Positions 1 to 11,323 are shown, counted from the first letter of the stretch. The stretch is 61,424 bases of DNA from Verrucomicrobiota bacterium (GCA_003402735.1 QQNE01000010.1:1-61424), one strand, 5' to 3'. The notes: generated by a model not told the origin, from the letters alone. Translations and numbers: made by a program.

Positions 1-1
1 C

Positions 2-1156
2 CGCGCGCAAACCCGGCCCCGGCAAAAAATCGTCGTCGCGGGGTGCCTGTCGCAGCGGTTTCGCCAGGAACTCCCGAGCCTCATGCCGGAAGTGGACGCC
101 TTTATCGGTCTGGACCAGATCACCAGCGTGCCAGACGTGATCCAGAGCCTGAAGGCCAAGGAAGGCGACGGTGCGCAGGAGAACCTGGTCACCGCCACTC
201 CAAGATTCATCCCGGACTACGACACGCCCCGTTTCCGGCTCACGCCCTCGCACACGGCTTACATCAAGATCGCAGAGGGGTGCAATCACCCCTGCTCCTT
301 CTGCATCATCCCCAAGATTCGCGGCCGCCACCGATCACGCACCCAGGAATCCGTCGTCCGCGAAGCTGAGGCCCTGGTGAAATCCGGGGTCCGCGAAATC
401 AATCTCATTTCCCAGGACACCACCTATTTCGGCATGGACCGGTGGGAGGACTCCCGACCCAATCCACGAAGCGAGGTCGATTCCTCCAAGGGGGAATCGC
501 TCGCCTCCCTGCTCCGCGCCCTGGATGAGATTGAGGGCGATTTCTGGGTCCGTCTCCTCTACACCCACCCGGCTCACTGGAGCGATGAGTTGATCGAGAC
601 GATCGCCCGGAGCCGCACGGTCGCGCGGTATGTGGACATGCCGCTCCAGCATATCTCGGACCGCATGCTCACCGCGATGCGCCGGGAAACGGACGGCGCT
701 TACATCCGGGACTTGGTCCGCCGCCTCCGGGCCGGGATTCCCGGGCTGACCTTGCGGACCACCTTCATTGTCGGGTTCCCCGGCGAGAGCGAGGAAGATT
801 TCCAGGAACTGCTCGGCTTCATTCACGAAGCCAAGTTTGAGCGAGCCAGCGTTTTCAACTATTCCAAAGAAGAGGGCACCCGGGCGGAAAAATTCACCGG
901 CGCCATCCATCACATGACCCGCAAGCGACGCTGGAATGAAGCGATGCGCGCCTTGCAAAGCGAGTTCGAAGAATTCAACGCCCGCCAAGTGGGCCGCAAA
1001 CTCCGCGTGCTCGTCGAAAAACCGGGCCAAGCCCGCAGCGAAATGGACGCACCGGAAGTCGATTCCACGGTCTTTGTCCCGGAAAACCTCCCCGTCGGCC
1101 AGTTTGCGGAGGTGACGATCAGGGATTGGCGCGGGTATGACCTGATCGCGGACTGA
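2..1156 (+). CDS. rimO: Ribosomal protein S12 methylthiotransferase RimO (5' truncated)
   Basis: Radical SAM enzyme that adds a methylthio group to an aspartate of ribosomal protein S12. The reading frame runs in from the window edge, so about 60-70 N-terminal residues, including part of the UPF0004 cluster-binding domain, are missing; the visible AGC near residue 15 is one of its cysteines. The radical SAM motif GCNHPCSFC (visible residues 93-101) is followed by IPKIRGRHRSR, which is characteristic of RimO and separates it from MiaB. RTTFIVGFPGE lies further on, and the C-terminus is a TRAM-like domain. A hydrophilic insert (DSRPNPRSEVDSSKG) follows the radical SAM motif. The gene is convergent with the small gene at 1180-1599. 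Confidence 0.93.
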   Translation, partial: RAQTRPRQKIVVAGCLSQRFRQELPSLMPEVDAFIGLDQITSVPDVIQSLKAKEGDGAQENLVTATPRFIPDYDTPRFRLTPSHTAYIKIAEGCNHPCSFCIIPKIRGRHRSRTQESVVREAEALVKSGVREINLISQDTTYFGMDRWEDSRPNPRSEVDSSKGESLASLLRALDEIEGDFWVRLLYTHPAHWSDELIETIARSRTVARYVDMPLQHISDRMLTAMRRETDGAYIRDLVRRLRAGIPGLTLRTTFIVGFPGESEEDFQELLGFIHEAKFERASVFNYSKEEGTRAEKFTGAIHHMTRKRRWNEAMRALQSEFEEFNARQVGRKLRVLVEKPGQARSEMDAPEVDSTVFVPENLPVGQFAEVTIRDWRGYDLIAD

Positions 1157-1179
1157 CCGCGTCCGAGCCCGACCCCGCC

Positions 1180-1599
1180 TCAAAGCAAGGTGCGCTGCTC
1201 CGGAGCCTCGGAGAGATCTCCATGCACGCCCCGGGAAATGATGTCATCCGTGGCATCGCTCAGGTATTTCGAAAGCAACTCGGAGAGTTCACAATACTCG
1301 GGCCAGAAAATGTGATCCAGCTGCCGCTTGGCGATTCTCAACATCACCGTGGAGGTGCGTTGCCGGGGCAGGCGATACGGCTTCAGACCATGCCGCCGGG
1401 CCAGGGCCAGGAAGAGTTTGCGTTTCCAGGGATCCGGCAAGCTGAACTGGTATTCTTCGGCAACGGATGCCTCCTGGGCCAGTTGCGCCTTGAGCCGGTC
1501 CAGGGCGGACTGGGCGGCCATCCGTTCCCCCTCCAGGTTGGTCCCATGAAACAGGGCCTCCACTTTCTGGAGCTTTGCGATGATTTCTTCTCGAGTCAT
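1180..1599 (-). CDS. Conserved hypothetical protein
   Basis: A 139-residue protein of unknown function starting at MTREEIIAKLQ. The N-terminal 40 residues look helical and charged; the C-terminal part is Leu/Arg rich (MLRIAKRQLDHIFWPEYCELS). There is no signal peptide or membrane segment. A start at 1638 is possible and would overlap the end of the pectate lyase-like gene by 14 bases, but the internal ATG at 1599 leaves a normal-looking N-terminus. It is transcribed in the same direction as the upstream pectin-related gene and may share its transcript. I do not recognise the family. Confidence 0.6.
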   Translation of the reverse strand: MTREEIIAKLQKVEALFHGTNLEGERMAAQSALDRLKAQLAQEASVAEEYQFSLPDPWKRKLFLALARRHGLKPYRLPRQRTSTVMLRIAKRQLDHIFWPEYCELSELLSKYLSDATDDIISRGVHGDLSEAPEQRTLL

Positions 1600-1624
1600 A
1601 TCAATTCTAACGAATGCAAAAAAC

Positions 1625-4600
1625 TTACGGCTCTGCATTCGGCGGTGGCGGCGAAGGAAAAGCGATGCCGTTGAAGACGGCCTCGCCGGAGCTCAGAAAC
1701 AACCCGGCGCAAACGGGACCGGCCAGACCCGGCAACGAAGTTTCACCGACCGCCGTCCACGACACTCCATCCCGCGAGACCTCTGCGCGATACTGAGCCT
1801 GCTGACGCGTCAGCTTGAGCCAACACGGCACTCCCAGCGCGCCTCCGCGCAACGACTCCCCGGTTCCTGAAGCGATTTGCCACCGGAGCGTGGGGCGCCC
1901 ATCCCCGCGGATCGAAAGCCAAAGCGACGCACCGCCCTCCCCCGCTACGCCCAAGCCCTGTTGCAGAAGGATTCCCGCTTCCGGAGCAACGCCCTTCCCC
2001 GCGGCATCGCCGTTGCCGTGGCCGACGAGGCGGTCGACATGAACGAGCAACTCCGCCTCTCCCGTGACCGCCTGCCAAGCGAAGAGACCGGTTGTTTCCG
2101 GCGCCCGCAACATCAGGGTTCCATTGGCAAAGACCGCTTCACCGGTCCCGGCTCCCGTGGTGGTCAAGGCCCAAGGGGCGGGAAGCCCATCACCGGAAAC
2201 CGGCACCGTCACGGGCGCGCTTTCTGCGGATTGGCCACTGGCGCTCACGGCGGCGATGGTGTAGCGGCGCGTCCCTTGCGGGCCGGCTGCGCGATCGATC
2301 CAGCTCGTTTTGTTCAAGCCTGAAGTGACGACTCCGAATCCGCTGGCGTCGTCCTTCTCCCTCTTCACCGTGTAGCTCACCGCGTTCTCGGCTTTGTCCC
2401 AAGACAAGCTGACATGGCCATTTCCGCCCAAGCCCACCACATGGGCGGGCACTCCGGGAGGACCGGCGGAGAGCATCACCAGGGGCACCGCAGGGGCCGC
2501 GGGATTCCATCCGTCACTCGCCCCCAAAAAACCTGACAAGCTCACTTTGTCGCCAAACTCCTTGGATCCGCGCTTTTTCCAGATGGAACGGTGCGCCTCA
2601 TCCACAAATTCCGGCAGATCCATCTCCAGAAACGCGGCGCACGATCGATCCGGCGGACCATCCGTCAAAGCCACCCCCGAGACGTTGGCCTCCGCCGAAA
2701 GGACGCACCGACTGAAAATGACTCCGAATGTCCGGCCGCTCACCTTGGGAACCGATGCGCACGGCCCCGGCCCGAGAAGATGCAGCTTGCATCGGTCCAG
2801 AAACGCCGTCGCCTTGCCTGCCGCAGCGACGAGCGTGGCGCGCCCCTCGAGACGGCATTCCCGGAGATACGTCCGGCCCGTTGCCAAGGCCAGGGCGTTC
2901 TCTTCTCCCCGCAACTGACAATCCCGGAACACGGCCCGGTCCCCATGAACCACCACCGCCGGGTGGGATCCGGAGGAACGAAACGTGATTCCCCGGGCCT
3001 GAAACGCACCACCCGCCACCTGGAGGGCCGGACCTTCAGACGTCCCGGTGAGGATCACCTCCCCATCCGCCTCCAGCCGCAACAGCGGTTTGTCCTCGGG
3101 AATGACCAAGGACCCCGGGTAGGTTCCCGCAAGGATCCGGATCGGAAACGGCGCGCCTGAAAGGGCCGGAGCCGCCTCAATCGCCTCGCGCAAATCCCGG
3201 AAATGACCTTTTCCATCAGCGGAAACCACAATCTCACGATTCCAAAACTTGGCCGGTTGCGCAGGCTTGACCGTCTGAGCAGGCAGCTCTTTGGGGATGG
3301 TGTAGTCGACCGCTTGCCGCGGCAGGGTTCCGTTGAGAAACTCTTCGACGTTGGTGTAGCCATCACCATCCTCATCGCCGGGACCATCGGAGGGATCGGA
3401 GGGATCGAGCCCGTTGCTGCCTTCCCAGGGGTCCGGCATGCCATCCTCATCCTTGTCCGGAGGCGGTTCCCCGGGCTCCAAGTTGGGCCAGCCACCGACG
3501 TCGGCAGGGGTGTCGATGATCCCGTTGCCACCGCCGCGAAAGCTCTTGCCAAAGCGGGCAGAGCGGGACCGCACCTCCGCAACAATCCGGGCATCAACGG
3601 CGTCGCGGGTCGGCAAGGTGGCCCCGGCCTCCTTGAGAACCGAGTCCTGAGCCTGCCGGGCCGTTTCGGTGGTCAGGTAGGCGGCGGACAAGGATTTGAA
3701 AAGGCGCAAGCCGGCTTCGTCGGTCCAAGGCTCCTGAACTCCACCCTGCCAGTTGTCACGATCCAGGCCCGGCGCTCCGACCACCAGATTGTCCTCGATG
3801 AACCACCTTCCCTTGGCCGCAGAAGCCTCCAAAATGCGATCTGGTTTTTCGGTGGCAGGACCGGGAATGTAACAGTTGGCCACGACATTGACCGAACAGC
3901 CTTCCCCTCCATAGGCGCTGTTGAAGCCCCAATTGTAGATGACGTTGTTTCGGTAATCGATCGGTTCCTCGTCGCGAGCAAAGCGGGGATTGCGGCTGCT
4001 GTGGTGAGCCAGGAGGTTGTGATGCCAGGAGGAAGAAGAACCGCCCCAGATCCCCCCGTAGCCGTGGGCCCCTTTGCGGTGCGCCGACAGAAACAGACTC
4101 TCGGAGATCAGGCACCACTGCACGGTGGTGTTCCGGTTGTGATAGGCCGTGAGCGTCTCATCCGTCGCCCAACTGACCGAACAATGATCGATGATCAGGT
4201 TCTCGCAATCCTCAGCGGTCATCGCATCCATCTCCTGCCCGGCTCCGTCCCCCGGCCGGACGCGGATGTGCCGGATGACCAAATTTTCGGCCTCACTCAA
4301 GACCAATCCATGATGGCGGAGACAAATTCCACCGCCCGGCGCGCTTTGTCCCGCGAGGGTCAGATTGCCGCGGGAAACGCGGATGCGCTCCTTGAGATCA
4401 ATGCAACCCGAGACGCGGAAGACCACGATCCGGGGCTCGCGAACTTCCTCCAGAGCCTCGCGCAAACTGCCGGGTCCCGAATCATTCAGATTCGTCACGG
4501 CGATCACCCGGCCGCCGCGCCCTCCGGTGGCCCAAGCGCCATACCCCTCCGCTCCCGGAAAAGCGGGAACCGGACCTGCCGCCGACCCGGAACCGGACAA

Positions 4601-4642
4601 GGCTAGAGCGAGCAGAAAAGGGGCGGAAAAGTGCCGGATCAC
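1625..4642 (-). CDS. Secreted multidomain pectate lyase (PL1-like) with inactive-looking pectin methylesterase-like domain
   Basis: A 1005-residue exported protein with a GTG start and a signal peptide of about 21 residues ending GSGSAA. Residues 27-300 are a right-handed beta-helix polysaccharide lyase 1 domain: IIDHCSVSWATDE (150-162) supplies calcium-binding acidic residues, and RNPR (217-220) carries the expected catalytic Arg. Residues 396-434 hold two Asp-rich calcium-binding loops of the EF-hand/thrombospondin-3 type (DKDEDG and DEDGDGYTNVEEF). Residues 469-640 resemble a CE8 pectin methylesterase beta-helix, but both catalytic Asp positions are replaced (N582, T603). A fibronectin-III-like domain (about 730-815) and a C-terminal concanavalin-like region follow. 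Role inferred: extracellular attack on pectin, with the second helix possibly acting only in binding. It lies 49 bases after atpC on the same strand. Confidence 0.85.
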   Translation of the reverse strand: MIRHFSAPFLLALALSGSGSAAGPVPAFPGAEGYGAWATGGRGGRVIAVTNLNDSGPGSLREALEEVREPRIVVFRVSGCIDLKERIRVSRGNLTLAGQSAPGGGICLRHHGLVLSEAENLVIRHIRVRPGDGAGQEMDAMTAEDCENLIIDHCSVSWATDETLTAYHNRNTTVQWCLISESLFLSAHRKGAHGYGGIWGGSSSSWHHNLLAHHSSRNPRFARDEEPIDYRNNVIYNWGFNSAYGGEGCSVNVVANCYIPGPATEKPDRILEASAAKGRWFIEDNLVVGAPGLDRDNWQGGVQEPWTDEAGLRLFKSLSAAYLTTETARQAQDSVLKEAGATLPTRDAVDARIVAEVRSRSARFGKSFRGGGNGIIDTPADVGGWPNLEPGEPPPDKDEDGMPDPWEGSNGLDPSDPSDGPGDEDGDGYTNVEEFLNGTLPRQAVDYTIPKELPAQTVKPAQPAKFWNREIVVSADGKGHFRDLREAIEAAPALSGAPFPIRILAGTYPGSLVIPEDKPLLRLEADGEVILTGTSEGPALQVAGGAFQARGITFRSSGSHPAVVVHGDRAVFRDCQLRGEENALALATGRTYLRECRLEGRATLVAAAGKATAFLDRCKLHLLGPGPCASVPKVSGRTFGVIFSRCVLSAEANVSGVALTDGPPDRSCAAFLEMDLPEFVDEAHRSIWKKRGSKEFGDKVSLSGFLGASDGWNPAAPAVPLVMLSAGPPGVPAHVVGLGGNGHVSLSWDKAENAVSYTVKREKDDASGFGVVTSGLNKTSWIDRAAGPQGTRRYTIAAVSASGQSAESAPVTVPVSGDGLPAPWALTTTGAGTGEAVFANGTLMLRAPETTGLFAWQAVTGEAELLVHVDRLVGHGNGDAAGKGVAPEAGILLQQGLGVAGEGGASLWLSIRGDGRPTLRWQIASGTGESLRGGALGVPCWLKLTRQQAQYRAEVSRDGVSWTAVGETSLPGLAGPVCAGLFLSSGEAVFNGIAFPSPPPPNAEP

Positions 4643-4691
4643 TCGGGCAACCTAACCGCAGCCCCCCAGGAACCGCGAATAAAAAATGCCA

Positions 4692-5108
4692 TCAAAGATG
4701 GTGACGGCGCCGCCGCACATGCAGCTGGGCCATCGCCTTCTGAATGGAGAGTTGGAGAGCCACGATATCCTCAGGATGGGCATCATCGCTCCGCTCTTCG
4801 TAGGCCTTGCGAGCCGATTCGAGGGCCTCCTCGACCGCATGCTCATCGATATCCTTCTCATTGACGGCGAGGTCACTCAGCACGGAGACCGACGCCCTCG
4901 TCACTTCCAGGAGACCGGCGCCCACCGCAAACACGTGCTCCTGACCGTCCTTGGTGTAACGCAACTCACCCGGCTTCAGGGTGGTCACGAGAGAGGCATG
5001 GAGCGAAAGCACGCCGAGTTCCCCCTCGGAACCGGGGACGACCACGAGATCGACCTGGTCGGAGAAAACCTTGCCTTCGGGCGTGACAATTTGCAGCAGA
5101 GTCGCCAT
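4692..5108 (-). CDS. atpC: ATP synthase F1 epsilon subunit
   Basis: A 138-residue subunit of the central stalk of F1, which also regulates ATPase activity. The N-terminal beta-sandwich is recognisable (LLQIVTPEGKVFSDQVDLVVVPGSEGELGVL) and the C-terminal helical hairpin is present and Arg/His-rich at its end. It is the last gene of the atpBEFHAGDC operon, 6 bases after atpD, in the order normal for bacteria. Confidence 0.96.
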   Translation of the reverse strand: MATLLQIVTPEGKVFSDQVDLVVVPGSEGELGVLSLHASLVTTLKPGELRYTKDGQEHVFAVGAGLLEVTRASVSVLSDLAVNEKDIDEHAVEEALESARKAYEERSDDAHPEDIVALQLSIQKAMAQLHVRRRRHHL

Positions 5109-5114
5109 GAACGG

Positions 5115-6554
<1,440 letters not shown>

Positions 6555-6578
6555 TCAATAAGTGAGTGGGGCCGGCGC

Positions 6579-7481
6579 CTACTCGAGCGCCTTCATCGCG
6601 GTGGTGATTTCCAGCAGTTCAGAGGTGATCGAGGCCTGACGTTGCTTGTTGTAGGCCAGCGTCAAATCCTTGATCAACTCCTTGGCGTTGTCGGTGGCGC
6701 TCTTCATCGCAACCATTCGGGCGCTGTGCTCAGCGGCCCTGCTTTCCAACAGCATCTGATACAATAGGTAGTTCACATACTGCGGAACCACCGTGTCCAA
6801 AACAGAAGCAGCATCCGGCTCGAAGAGATATCCGGCAGGCCCAACGTTCCCTCCGTCGGACTCGCTCGACGCGGCGGGTTCGTTCCCCATGCCGATGAAA
6901 TCCTTTTTCTTCCCGAGGTCCAGATGCCGCACCGGCAAGAGGGTCTCGATCATCGCAACCTGCGTCATGGTGTTGACGAAGTTGGTGAAGGCCACCCGCA
7001 CCCGGGCGTATTCACCGTTGAGAAACTGCTCCATCACAAACCGACCGATCTGCTTGGTCTCCGCAAAGGAGACGGGATCCTTCATGTGGAAATCCGCCAG
7101 CAACTCTTTCTGCATCTTCGTCAGGGCCACCCGTCCTTTGCGGCCGATGGTCACGAAAGAGCTTCCTGGCGTCATCTCCCGGGTCAACTGCCGGAGCAGG
7201 TTGGTGTTGAGACCACCACAAAGTCCCTTGTCCGTGGAAATCACCACCATCAGTTCCCGATCTCCCTCACGCTGCACCAGAAGCGGATGACTCCCCTCCT
7301 CGACCTGATCGCGCAGGTTCACCAAAACCTCATTGAGCAGCTTCGCATAGGGCCGACTCGACAGCGCCTGATCCTGCGCCTTCTTCATCTTCGACGCAGC
7401 CACCAGCTGCATCGCCTTGGTGATCTGGGCGGTGTTCTTTACCGACTTGATGCGTCGGCGGATGTCGCGGGCACTAGCCAT
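6579..7481 (-). CDS. atpG: ATP synthase F1 gamma subunit
   Basis: A 300-residue rotor shaft subunit. The N-terminal helix (RDIRRRIKSVKNTAQITKAMQLVAASKMKKAQ) and the C-terminal helix ending ITSELLEITTAMKAL are the standard coiled-coil signatures. A short extra loop of about 15-20 residues (NEPAASSESDGGNVG) sits in the central globular domain. It starts 11 bases after the end of atpA. Confidence 0.97.
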   Translation of the reverse strand: MASARDIRRRIKSVKNTAQITKAMQLVAASKMKKAQDQALSSRPYAKLLNEVLVNLRDQVEEGSHPLLVQREGDRELMVVISTDKGLCGGLNTNLLRQLTREMTPGSSFVTIGRKGRVALTKMQKELLADFHMKDPVSFAETKQIGRFVMEQFLNGEYARVRVAFTNFVNTMTQVAMIETLLPVRHLDLGKKKDFIGMGNEPAASSESDGGNVGPAGYLFEPDAASVLDTVVPQYVNYLLYQMLLESRAAEHSARMVAMKSATDNAKELIKDLTLAYNKQRQASITSELLEITTAMKALE

Positions 7482-7492
7482 CGGTCAATTCC

Positions 7493-9025
7493 TCACTTCC
7501 AGGTGCCCTTAAAGTCGCCGATCGCCCCTTCCAAAGCGCTCGCAATTTCATCAGTCAGCGCTTTCTCCTCCCGAATCTTGGCCAGAACATCCGCCTTTCG
7601 ATCGGTCATGTAGGTCTGCAAGGCCGCCTGAAACTCCTTGACCCGGTTCACCGGCACATCATCGAACTTGCCCTTCTGCATGGCAAACATCAGCGTCACC
7701 TCCATTTCCATGGACAACGGCTCATACTGCTTCTGCTTGAAGAGCTCCACGATGCGCTGGCCGCGATCGATTTGTTTCCGCGTCTTTTCGTCGAGATCGG
7801 AACCGAACTGAGCAAAGGCCTGAAGCTCGCGGAACTGGGCCAAGTCGAGCTTGGTCGTCCCTGCCACCTTCTTCATGGCCTTGGTCTGCGCGGCCGATCC
7901 CACCCGACTCACCGAAAGACCCACCGAAATCGCGGGGCGAATCCCCTGATAAAAGAGGTCCGTCTCCAGGTAGATCTGACCGTCCGTGATCGAAATCACG
8001 TTCGTCGGAATGTAAGCCGACACGTCGCCCGCCTGGGTCTCAATGATCGGCAACGCCGTCAGGGAGCCGCCCCCATTTTTCTGGTTGAGACGCGCCGCCC
8101 GCTCGAGCAGACGACTGTGAAGATAGAACACGTCCCCGGGATACGCCTCGCGTCCGGAAGGACGGCGCAAGACCAGCGACACTTGCCGATACGCCACGGC
8201 ATGCTTCGAAAGGTCATCGAAGACAATCAGGGCGTCCATCCCATTGTCCATGAACCACTCACCCATGGCGCAACCGGCATACGGAGCCAAATACTGATTC
8301 GTGGCCGGGTCCGACGCCGTGGCGGTCACCACGATCGTGTAGGGCATCGCTCCAGCCGCCTCCAGCGTCGCCACCGTCCGCGCGATGTTCGAACGCTTCT
8401 GACCGATCGCCACATAGATACAATAAAGCGGCTTGTGCCCCTTTAGAGATCCTTGCTCGGCCGCCTTGTTCTGACGAGCCTGCGAAATGATGGTGTCGAT
8501 CGCCACTGTGGTCTTCCCGGTCGAGCGGTCGCCGATGATCAACTCCCGTTGCCCGCGGCCAATCGGAATCATGGCATCAATCGCGAGAATCCCAGTCTGG
8601 ACGGGGACACTGACCGACTGCCGGGGAATGATGCCAGGAGCAATTTTCTCCACCGGATAGAAACTCTCCGCATTGATCGCTCCCTTGCCATCCACTGGTT
8701 GCCCCAACGCATCCACCACTCGGCCGAGCAACTGCTTGCCTACCGGCACCTGAAGGAGACGACCGGTGGTGCGCACCTCATCCCCCTCTTTGATCTTCTC
8801 CCCGGAGGCCAAAAGCACGGCGCCCACTTCGGTCTCCTCGAGGTTCAAGGCCAGGCCATACACCCCGCCCGGAAACTCGATCATTTCGTTGAGCATCACA
8901 TCGCTCAACCCCTCGATCTTGGCGACGCCGTCACCGATCTGCCTGACGGTGCCAACATTGCTTTTCGCCACGGACGTCTTCAGACCGGCGATTTCGGATT
9001 CCAGTTCCTGCAGTAGGTTGCTCAT
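7493..9025 (-). CDS. atpA: ATP synthase F1 alpha subunit
   Basis: The 510-residue non-catalytic nucleotide-binding subunit. The P-loop GDRSTGKT is at residues 165-172, and the conserved [17 protein letters not shown] is in the C-terminal part. Length is normal. It lies 50 bases downstream of the short atpH. Confidence 0.98.
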   Translation of the reverse strand: MSNLLQELESEIAGLKTSVAKSNVGTVRQIGDGVAKIEGLSDVMLNEMIEFPGGVYGLALNLEETEVGAVLLASGEKIKEGDEVRTTGRLLQVPVGKQLLGRVVDALGQPVDGKGAINAESFYPVEKIAPGIIPRQSVSVPVQTGILAIDAMIPIGRGQRELIIGDRSTGKTTVAIDTIISQARQNKAAEQGSLKGHKPLYCIYVAIGQKRSNIARTVATLEAAGAMPYTIVVTATASDPATNQYLAPYAGCAMGEWFMDNGMDALIVFDDLSKHAVAYRQVSLVLRRPSGREAYPGDVFYLHSRLLERAARLNQKNGGGSLTALPIIETQAGDVSAYIPTNVISITDGQIYLETDLFYQGIRPAISVGLSVSRVGSAAQTKAMKKVAGTTKLDLAQFRELQAFAQFGSDLDEKTRKQIDRGQRIVELFKQKQYEPLSMEMEVTLMFAMQKGKFDDVPVNRVKEFQAALQTYMTDRKADVLAKIREEKALTDEIASALEGAIGDFKGTWK

Positions 9026-9075
9026 GTCAATTGGCTTCGCGCCAGGGTGTAGAGGGTTGAATCGGAGAGAAAAAG

Positions 9076-9471
9076 TTAACGAAAAGCTTCTTGGAGACGC
9101 TGCAATCGGGACCGGATGCTGCCATCCCAGACATCACTGCCCACCTTGACGCGCATCCCGCCGAGGAGATCAGGGTTCACCACATACTCGAAAGTGAGTT
9201 CACGCCCGCTCTTGGCACGGAGATCGGCTTCGACCAACTGCCGGGTGGCCGGCTGCAACTCAACCGCTGTCTCCACCCGCGCATGACTCTTGCCCAACTC
9301 CAAACGCAACAGGTTGGCGTAGGCGCTCAAGATCTGCAAATAGGCTCTCGGCTTCGCTGCAATCACCCTCCCGGTGAGCAGACGGACCCGCCCTTCATCC
9401 AAGCGATCATCCACGAACGACGACCTGAGGAGCTGTCGCGCCATCCGTTGAGCTTCCTTGCTGATCTTCAT
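9076..9471 (-). CDS. atpH: ATP synthase F1 delta subunit, short form
   Basis: The 131-residue peripheral-stalk subunit that links the top of F1 to subunit b. The C-terminal half is typical ([37 protein letters not shown]... with a final helix). The usual bacterial delta is about 175-180 residues, so roughly 45-50 residues of the N-terminal six-helix domain, which normally binds the alpha-subunit N-terminus, are missing. Only 39 bases separate it from atpF, so a missed long 5' extension is unlikely. Identification rests on operon position plus the C-terminal motif. Confidence 0.88.
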   Translation of the reverse strand: MKISKEAQRMARQLLRSSFVDDRLDEGRVRLLTGRVIAAKPRAYLQILSAYANLLRLELGKSHARVETAVELQPATRQLVEADLRAKSGRELTFEYVVNPDLLGGMRVKVGSDVWDGSIRSRLQRLQEAFR

Positions 9472-9510
9472 CTGTTTCCAGTCAAAACGAACCGTGGCAA
9501 AGCGCCATCC

Positions 9511-10020
9511 TCACAGCGCAATCTGCGACGCCGCCTCCTCGTTGATGGCGTCCTGATCTTCCTTGGTCAAAACCTTGCCGGTGACCGTGCGAGTCGTGCT
9601 CACTAGCAACCGCCCGAAATCCCTGCGCAACTCAGCGAAAGCCTGTTCCCGCTCCATCTGGGTGGCCTCGCGCGCTTTCGCAATGATCTGCCCGGCTTCC
9701 AAGGTGGCCTCCTGGGCGCGCTTCTCGCGCAGTGCATTGGAACTGGCCCGGGCCTCCTCGATCAAGCGACCCGCCTCTTTGTCCGCCTTCAAGCGAAGTT
9801 CCTTGGCCTCGGCTTCGGCCGCTGCCAACCGTTCCTTCACCTTTTTTCGATCGGCCTCGAGTTCCTCGATGTGCTTGCGGCGCACTTCGAGCATCGAGAG
9901 AATCGGACCAAAGGCCTTCTGCTTCAGGACATAATAAACGATCCCGAAAATGAGGACCTGCGCGATGAACTTCGGCCATTCCAATCCGAAATTCTGAGCG
10001 AAATCTTGGGCAACTTCCAT
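9511..10020 (-). CDS. atpF: ATP synthase Fo b subunit
   Basis: The 169-residue peripheral stalk subunit. One N-terminal membrane helix (KFIAQVLIFGIVYYVL, about residues 17-33) is followed by a long charged amphipathic coiled coil (LEADRKKVKERLAAAEAEAKEL onward) ending near residue 160. There is a single copy of b; no b' paralogue is seen in the operon. Confidence 0.95.
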   Translation of the reverse strand: MEVAQDFAQNFGLEWPKFIAQVLIFGIVYYVLKQKAFGPILSMLEVRRKHIEELEADRKKVKERLAAAEAEAKELRLKADKEAGRLIEEARASSNALREKRAQEATLEAGQIIAKAREATQMEREQAFAELRRDFGRLLVSTTRTVTGKVLTKEDQDAINEEAASQIAL

Positions 10021-10117
10021 GGAGCGTGCGGGATTCGATTCAGTTTCTGTCAGGAGACATTCAAGTCAGGGAAATCAGCGCCGCGGCACGTCCGTCCCGC
10101 GGCGCGACATTCAACGA

Positions 10118-10375
10118 TCAGCGACCTTGGAAGGCGATGATCAGAGCGTAAATGGCGACGGCTTCCGCGAGCGCCATCCCAATGATCCCAATCGTCAGGA
10201 TGTTCCCGAAAGCGGTCGGGTTCCGTCCCACGGCTTCAGCAGCCTTGGAACCGATCATCCCCACAGCAAGGGCCGAGCCAGCACCGGCAATCGCCAGGGT
10301 CAAACTGCCAGACACTCCACTCTGGGGAGCCGCCGCGGCAGTCTCCGCCACCATCGTCACTAGATCCATCATCAT
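10118..10375 (-). CDS. atpE: ATP synthase Fo c subunit (proton-type)
   Basis: An 85-residue two-helix proteolipid. The polar loop is AVGRNPTAFG (residues 48-57), and the ion-binding carboxylate is E71 in helix 2 (MALAEAVAIYAL). The residues after E71 are Ala-Val, not the Ser/Thr seen in sodium-binding c subunits, and helix 1 lacks the sodium-type Gln, so proton coupling is inferred. Three consecutive ATG codons (10375, 10372, 10369) make the exact start uncertain; a GAGGA Shine-Dalgarno-like stretch lies upstream. Confidence 0.95.
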   Translation of the reverse strand: MMMDLVTMVAETAAAAPQSGVSGSLTLAIAGAGSALAVGMIGSKAAEAVGRNPTAFGNILTIGIIGMALAEAVAIYALIIAFQGR

Positions 10376-10477
10376 CTTTTTCTTATTCCTCAGTTGGTTT
10401 TCTTGTCGCCGCCGCCCACAGACTAAGCCATGGTCACAACGGCAAATTCTACGGAGTTCAACTCCCCAAAAAAACGG

Positions 10478-11323
10478 TCAATGCTCCTCGTCATGCGCCG
10501 TGGAAAGCCGGACGTAGACCGCACACAACAGAACAAAGACGGTCGCCTGGAGCAGACCGACAAGCAACTCCATGAAATAAAAGGGAATCGGAAACACGAT
10601 AGACGCAAGGAAAGCCAGGACCGGACTGAGCTTGTCCCCAATGGTTCCCATAGTGTGCAGCAAAGTCTCGCCCGCATACATATTTCCGAACAACCGCAGC
10701 GAAAGCGAAAGAGGACGGAAAGCAATCGAGACCAGTTCGATGATCCCAACCATGAAGAACACCACCGCCACAAAGACACCCATCACCCCAGTCATCCCGC
10801 CCTTGGGAGCAAAGGTGTGCTTCAGGAAGCCGATGACACCGACCTCTTGAATCGTGATCGCCGCCCACACCACCATGAACACCACGGCGATCCCGAGCGT
10901 CAGGTTCAAATCAGCCGTGGGCCCGCGAAATACCGGAACAGAAACCGACTTCACCGTCATCCAAGCCGTGCCATCGCCCCACCCCACCGTTCCAACCCCC
11001 GGAATCAATCCCGACCAGTTCGAAATGAGGACAAAAATAAAGATAGTGGCAAGCAGAGGGAAGACTTTCGGGGCCACGTGCTTTCCCACAATCCCCTCAA
11101 CCTGCGTGTAGAGAAGCTCAATCACCGCCTCGAAAGCGTTCTGCGCGGGATGCGGAACCAGCATCATTTTCCGGGTCGCCTTCGAGGAAAGATACAAAAT
11201 GCCGACCGTCACCAAAGCCGCCACGAAGATGGAGTTGGTCAGCCAATTCGCAAACGGCAACCGCTCCGCCTGGATCGAGACCGCTAGCAGGGTATTCAGT
11301 TCGAGCAGCATGTAGCTTTGCAT
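10478..11323 (-). CDS. atpB: ATP synthase Fo a subunit
   Basis: The 281-residue membrane stator subunit forming the ion half-channels. The essential Arg is R210 in the motif LSLSLRLFGNMYAGE. Five to six hydrophobic helices are visible, with EAVIELLYTQVEGIVGKHVAPKVFPLL near the N-terminal side. It is the first gene of the operon; no atpI or atpZ precedes it. A second ATG four codons downstream could be the real start. Confidence 0.95.
   Translation of the reverse strand: MQSYMLLELNTLLAVSIQAERLPFANWLTNSIFVAALVTVGILYLSSKATRKMMLVPHPAQNAFEAVIELLYTQVEGIVGKHVAPKVFPLLATIFIFVLISNWSGLIPGVGTVGWGDGTAWMTVKSVSVPVFRGPTADLNLTLGIAVVFMVVWAAITIQEVGVIGFLKHTFAPKGGMTGVMGVFVAVVFFMVGIIELVSIAFRPLSLSLRLFGNMYAGETLLHTMGTIGDKLSPVLAFLASIVFPIPFYFMELLVGLLQATVFVLLCAVYVRLSTAHDEEH

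Noticed and set aside
1149..1165. CGGAC/GTCCG hairpin at the end of rimO
   Set aside because: Only a five-base stem that overlaps the rimO stop region and has no T tract; chance formation is likely in GC-rich DNA.
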